From CAZJRB01 sp964547995 (lineage in GTDB: Bacteria; Planctomycetota; Planctomycetia; Pirellulales; Thermoguttaceae), in contig CAZJRB010000182.1 of the NCBI GenBank assembly GCA_964547995.1, forward strand, positions 1-9,251: 9,251 nucleotides of DNA, read 5' to 3'. Numbering within the stretch: the first letter of the stretch is position 1; every line of letters begins with the position of its first letter. A program made the position numbers and the translations under genes. Shown here piece by piece: positions 6,828-9,251 of the stretch. Under the pieces are notes generated by a model. The model made no database searches. It had not been told where the DNA came from and worked only from the letters and a program-made list of their open reading frames with translations.

Positions 6828-6832
6828 AAGGG
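6828..6832 (+). promoter_or_regulatory. rsgA ribosome binding site (AAGGG)
   Basis: AAGGG ends 4 nt before the ATG at 6837. It is the only good Shine-Dalgarno in reach and picks this start over an in-frame ATG at 6750, whose extra 29 residues have no family character. Confidence 0.65.
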
Positions 6833-6836
6833 CACT

Positions 6837-7811
6837 ATGAGAACAGCTCGGGTTGTCGCAGTCGATCGGGATCTCTACACGGTTCGGCCAGCTGGTGGCG
6901 AGGATATCCAGGCGCGGCTATCTGGACGGTTTCGGCATGAAGCTGAGGATGCGACGAAACTCCCCAGCGTGGGCGACAGCGTGGCCGTCGAGATTTCTGG
7001 CGAAGTGGGCGTGATTCACGATGTCTTGCCACGGGATACGGTTCTTCGACGGAAGCGACCAGGGAAGGACATCGACTTTCAGCTGATCGCTGCGAACATC
7101 GACGTTGCTTTCATTGTTCAGGGCTGCCACTTCGATTTCAACGTCAGGCGATTGGATCGGTACCTGATAGTCTGCAGAGACGGCGGGATCCGCCCCGTGA
7201 TTGTTCTCTCGAAGACCGATCTCGTACGGGAGGACGACTTGGCTGGCATGATCCAGAAGATCCGGGACGCTGGGATCGATGCGGAAATCCTCGGCATTTC
7301 GAATGTGACCGGGGAAGGGTTGAACGGATTGACCGGTATGCTTGAGCCAGGTCTGACGTACTGCCTGCTCGGATCCTCGGGTGTTGGAAAGACGACTCTG
7401 ATCAATCGATTGCTTGGCACGGATTACGAGACGCAGGCATGCTCGGCCACGGGAGAGGGAATCCACACGACAGCTCGGCGACAGCTAATCGAGATGGATA
7501 ACGGAGCCTATCTCGTGGACACACCTGGCATGAGGGAACTTGGGATATTGGACGCCGATGACGGGATCTCGGAGAGCTTCTCAAATATCGCCGATCTAGC
7601 GGCTGAATGCCGGTTCTCCGACTGCACGCACACTCATGAACCCGGCTGTGCGGTTCGCGGCTCCGTGGACGAGGGTGAATTGGACAGCTACCACAAGCTG
7701 GTCCAAGAGAATGAACGGAACGCCCAGACATATCATGAGCGGCGGCAGGCCGATCGACAATTCGGCAAGCACTGTAAGGCCGTCATGAAGCACAAGACTC
7801 GCGACGCATAG
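6837..7811 (+). CDS. rsgA: Ribosome small-subunit biogenesis GTPase RsgA
   Basis: This 324-residue circularly permuted GTPase helps late 30S subunit maturation and releases on GTP hydrolysis. An N-terminal OB-fold covers about residues 1-75. The permuted G domain follows with G4 first (SKTD, 125-128, a tolerated variant of NKxD), then the P-loop GSSGVGKTT (179-187), the switch I region GIHTTARRQ (208-216) and G3 DTPG (228-231). The C-terminal zinc site is complete: C258, C263, H265 and C271 in the pattern C-x4-C-x-H-x5-C. The C-terminal tail is basic, as expected for rRNA contact. Length and motif order fit the family throughout, with no sign of damage. It stands alone on the plus strand, downstream of the tRNA-like repeat cluster and facing the hydrolase gene. 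Confidence 0.96.
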   Translation: MRTARVVAVDRDLYTVRPAGGEDIQARLSGRFRHEAEDATKLPSVGDSVAVEISGEVGVIHDVLPRDTVLRRKRPGKDIDFQLIAANIDVAFIVQGCHFDFNVRRLDRYLIVCRDGGIRPVIVLSKTDLVREDDLAGMIQKIRDAGIDAEILGISNVTGEGLNGLTGMLEPGLTYCLLGSSGVGKTTLINRLLGTDYETQACSATGEGIHTTARRQLIEMDNGAYLVDTPGMRELGILDADDGISESFSNIADLAAECRFSDCTHTHEPGCAVRGSVDEGELDSYHKLVQENERNAQTYHERRQADRQFGKHCKAVMKHKTRDA

Positions 7812-7844
7812 AATGCGTGTGCAGCCCCCACGCGAACGTGCATT
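7812..7844. terminator. Possible weak terminator between the convergent genes
   Basis: The 39-nt gap between the rsgA stop and the hydrolase stop contains GCGTG/CACGC (7815-7819/7829-7833) and the overlapping alternative AATGC/GCATT (7812-7816/7840-7844), followed on the plus strand by a T-rich GTTTCCTT. The stems are short and mutually exclusive. Confidence 0.3.
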
Positions 7845-7850
7845 GTTTCC

Positions 7851-9251
7851 TTACGGCAACTTTGCAATGACGGACTCCACGTTTGCTTCCACCTGATGGA
7901 ATGATGCTTCGCTCCCCAGTGTCTTATACAGGTTCGCGGTCCACTCGAATCCTTTGCCCTGTTCGCCGGTCAACACGCAAGGGCGCGGGAAGAGCAGTCC
8001 GGCGAAGATTGGCACATCGCCGAATCGCAAAACACCAAGCAGCGCTGTTTCACCATCGTGCCGATTCGGGCACTCTCCTAGGATGACACCAGCAATGCCC
8101 GGTTCGACGGCTGCCGCGTAGATCGCGGGCACGGCGTGATTACCCTTGCCCATCAGGTAGATCGTTTTGGCCTGCGCTTTTCGTTGCCGACTCAGCGCCT
8201 GGTATGCCGCGAGCGCGTCGTTGACTTGTAGTGAAGTCGACGTGTGACCCACGAGCGCCGCGTGCCGACGTAGGTGTCGGTCGGTCAGACGCGATGTTTC
8301 GAGGATGAAAACGTTGAAGCCAGAGGCAGCGAGCGTTCGTGCCGCCGCGGTTGATTCTTCGATGGTGTCCTCAGTCAATAGGACAATCATCCTGGATGAC
8401 GGGCTTTTCGCGTTAATTAGGGTGGAGTTGTGACGGAGTGTGGAGTCGATGATTAGCGTACCGTCTTCCTGCTGCAGGCCTTCGGCTGTTTTTGTGCCGC
8501 CGAGTTGTAACTGGACCTTAGGTGAGTCAAACGCGGTGGGCAGAACTTCTTCGCGAAGAGCTGCCGACAGGCTGGTTTTGAGTTTATTGAATTCATCACG
8601 AGTGTTAATTTCGTACGTGGGTGTCTTCGGCGTGAATTGAATCTGAAGGCTCTTGGCCTTGACGGGTTTACCTTCGAGTTTCCAGCCTTCGGTTCGACTG
8701 CCAGTGAAACACTGCAGGTTATTCCTGTCACCGAGGAAATTCTGATTGGCCTCGAATTGCCTGCGCTGCTGCTCCGATACCCCCGGCAGTTTCGGCGTTT
8801 CAGGTTTCAACCATTGCGCGAGCCATTGATGTTCAGCCTGAATCACCTTCGGCGTGTAGCCGTGGCGGCCGGGAAAGGTAACGTAGCTGAAGTTGTCTGG
8901 TGTTCCGAGCACGCGATAGAGCGCGGTCATCCAGTCGGCCACTGGTTGCGGGTTGTTGTAAAGAGTGTCTTCCGTCGCCTGAACCACGCGGAGCGCTCGC
9001 GGCGCGCCGACACCGTAGAGCTCGCCGTATGGCTGTTGGTAGTAGTTGTAGAATAGATGCACGTCGCATGTGGACGGGATGGTTGATTCGTAGCGGTGAA
9101 CCGTGGTGAAGCCTTGGCACGCGACAGCGGCCTTTAGTCGCTCATCCGCCGCGAACGACCAGAAAGTCCGAGCTGATCCGCCCGACAGGCCGGCCATGCT
9201 GTTTTGATTCCCTTGGAACTGGAATTCTCCGTGGTTTGAATTAGCATCGAA
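7851..9251 (-). CDS. Alpha/beta-hydrolase (acetylxylan-esterase or dienelactone-hydrolase-like) with a second, nucleophile-less domain; 5' end beyond window or lost
   Basis: The frame is open from the window edge to TAA at 7851; numbering here starts at the ATG at 9197 (448 residues). The N-terminal half is a serine hydrolase: nucleophile elbow GLSGGS (S5), SARTFWSFAADER as in secreted esterase-like hydrolases, acid ATEDTL (D77) and base FPGRHGY (H112). After a variable middle (130-265), residues 268-448 repeat the fold's pattern: MIVLLTED, AARTLAASGFNVFIL, and an elbow-like LMGKGNHAVP at 349-357 where the serine is missing, so this part is probably non-catalytic. The ATG at 9197 sits immediately before the elbow and cannot be the start of a complete enzyme. 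The 18 codons before it contain no stop but read FDANSNHGEFQFQGNQNS, lacking the hydrophobic strand normally found there. The substrate is likely an ester or glycan-linked acyl group, unproven. Confidence 0.82.
   Translation of the reverse strand, partial: FDANSNHGEFQFQGNQNSMAGLSGGSARTFWSFAADERLKAAVACQGFTTVHRYESTIPSTCDVHLFYNYYQQPYGELYGVGAPRALRVVQATEDTLYNNPQPVADWMTALYRVLGTPDNFSYVTFPGRHGYTPKVIQAEHQWLAQWLKPETPKLPGVSEQQRRQFEANQNFLGDRNNLQCFTGSRTEGWKLEGKPVKAKSLQIQFTPKTPTYEINTRDEFNKLKTSLSAALREEVLPTAFDSPKVQLQLGGTKTAEGLQQEDGTLIIDSTLRHNSTLINAKSPSSRMIVLLTEDTIEESTAAARTLAASGFNVFILETSRLTDRHLRRHAALVGHTSTSLQVNDALAAYQALSRQRKAQAKTIYLMGKGNHAVPAIYAAAVEPGIAGVILGECPNRHDGETALLGVLRFGDVPIFAGLLFPRPCVLTGEQGKGFEWTANLYKTLGSEASFHQVEANVESVIAKLP

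Noticed and set aside
6750..6836. Longer RsgA start at 6750
   Set aside because: The extra 29 residues have no family similarity, and AAGGG correctly places the start at 6837.

Overview
The window most resembles a Planctomycetota genome, or less likely a related Verrucomicrobiota one. The evidence is GC-rich coding DNA, a very large exported multidomain glycan enzyme built from Kelch, sialidase, golvesin-like and FAD-oxidoreductase modules, an RraA-family protein beside an FCD-type GntR regulator, and a Planctomycete-style serine hydrolase. This assignment rests on protein style only; no ribosomal RNA is present.

Layout. Positions 5557 to 1 carry a minus-strand operon, read from right to left. 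A promoter with a palindromic operator (5530-5557) is followed by a GntR/FCD regulator (5505-4870), then after 3 nt an RraA-family aldolase-like protein (4866-4117), then after 35 nt one giant open frame (4081 to beyond position 1, at least 1360 residues). I translated that frame codon by codon and it has no stop or frameshift. It encodes a signal peptide, a six-bladed Kelch sialate-mutarotase-like domain, a GH33-like sialidase with five Asp-boxes and all expected catalytic residues, a golvesin-like beta domain, and an FAD-dependent oxidoreductase cut off by the window edge.

Positions 5558 to 6836 hold no convincing protein gene. The left part is rich in short hairpins. The right part (about 6223-6740) is a cluster of GTTAAC-containing repeats, two of which have the spacing of tRNA-Asn 3' halves. 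A strong plus-strand intrinsic terminator at 6496-6520 has no gene upstream of it, so an unannotated plus-strand RNA is possible.

Positions 6837-7811 (plus) encode the ribosome-assembly GTPase RsgA. It converges on a minus-strand alpha/beta-hydrolase (7851 to beyond 9251) that has an intact N-terminal Ser-Asp-His set and a second hydrolase-like domain without a nucleophile. Its 5' side looks unlike the family just before the nucleophile elbow.

Working idea (inference): the minus-strand operon handles sialic acid or a related nonulosonic acid. The sialidase releases the alpha-anomer, the Kelch domain mutarotates it, the FAD domain may oxidise a sugar product, and the cytoplasmic RraA-like enzyme could act on a 2-oxo acid, under local control by the GntR/FCD repressor.
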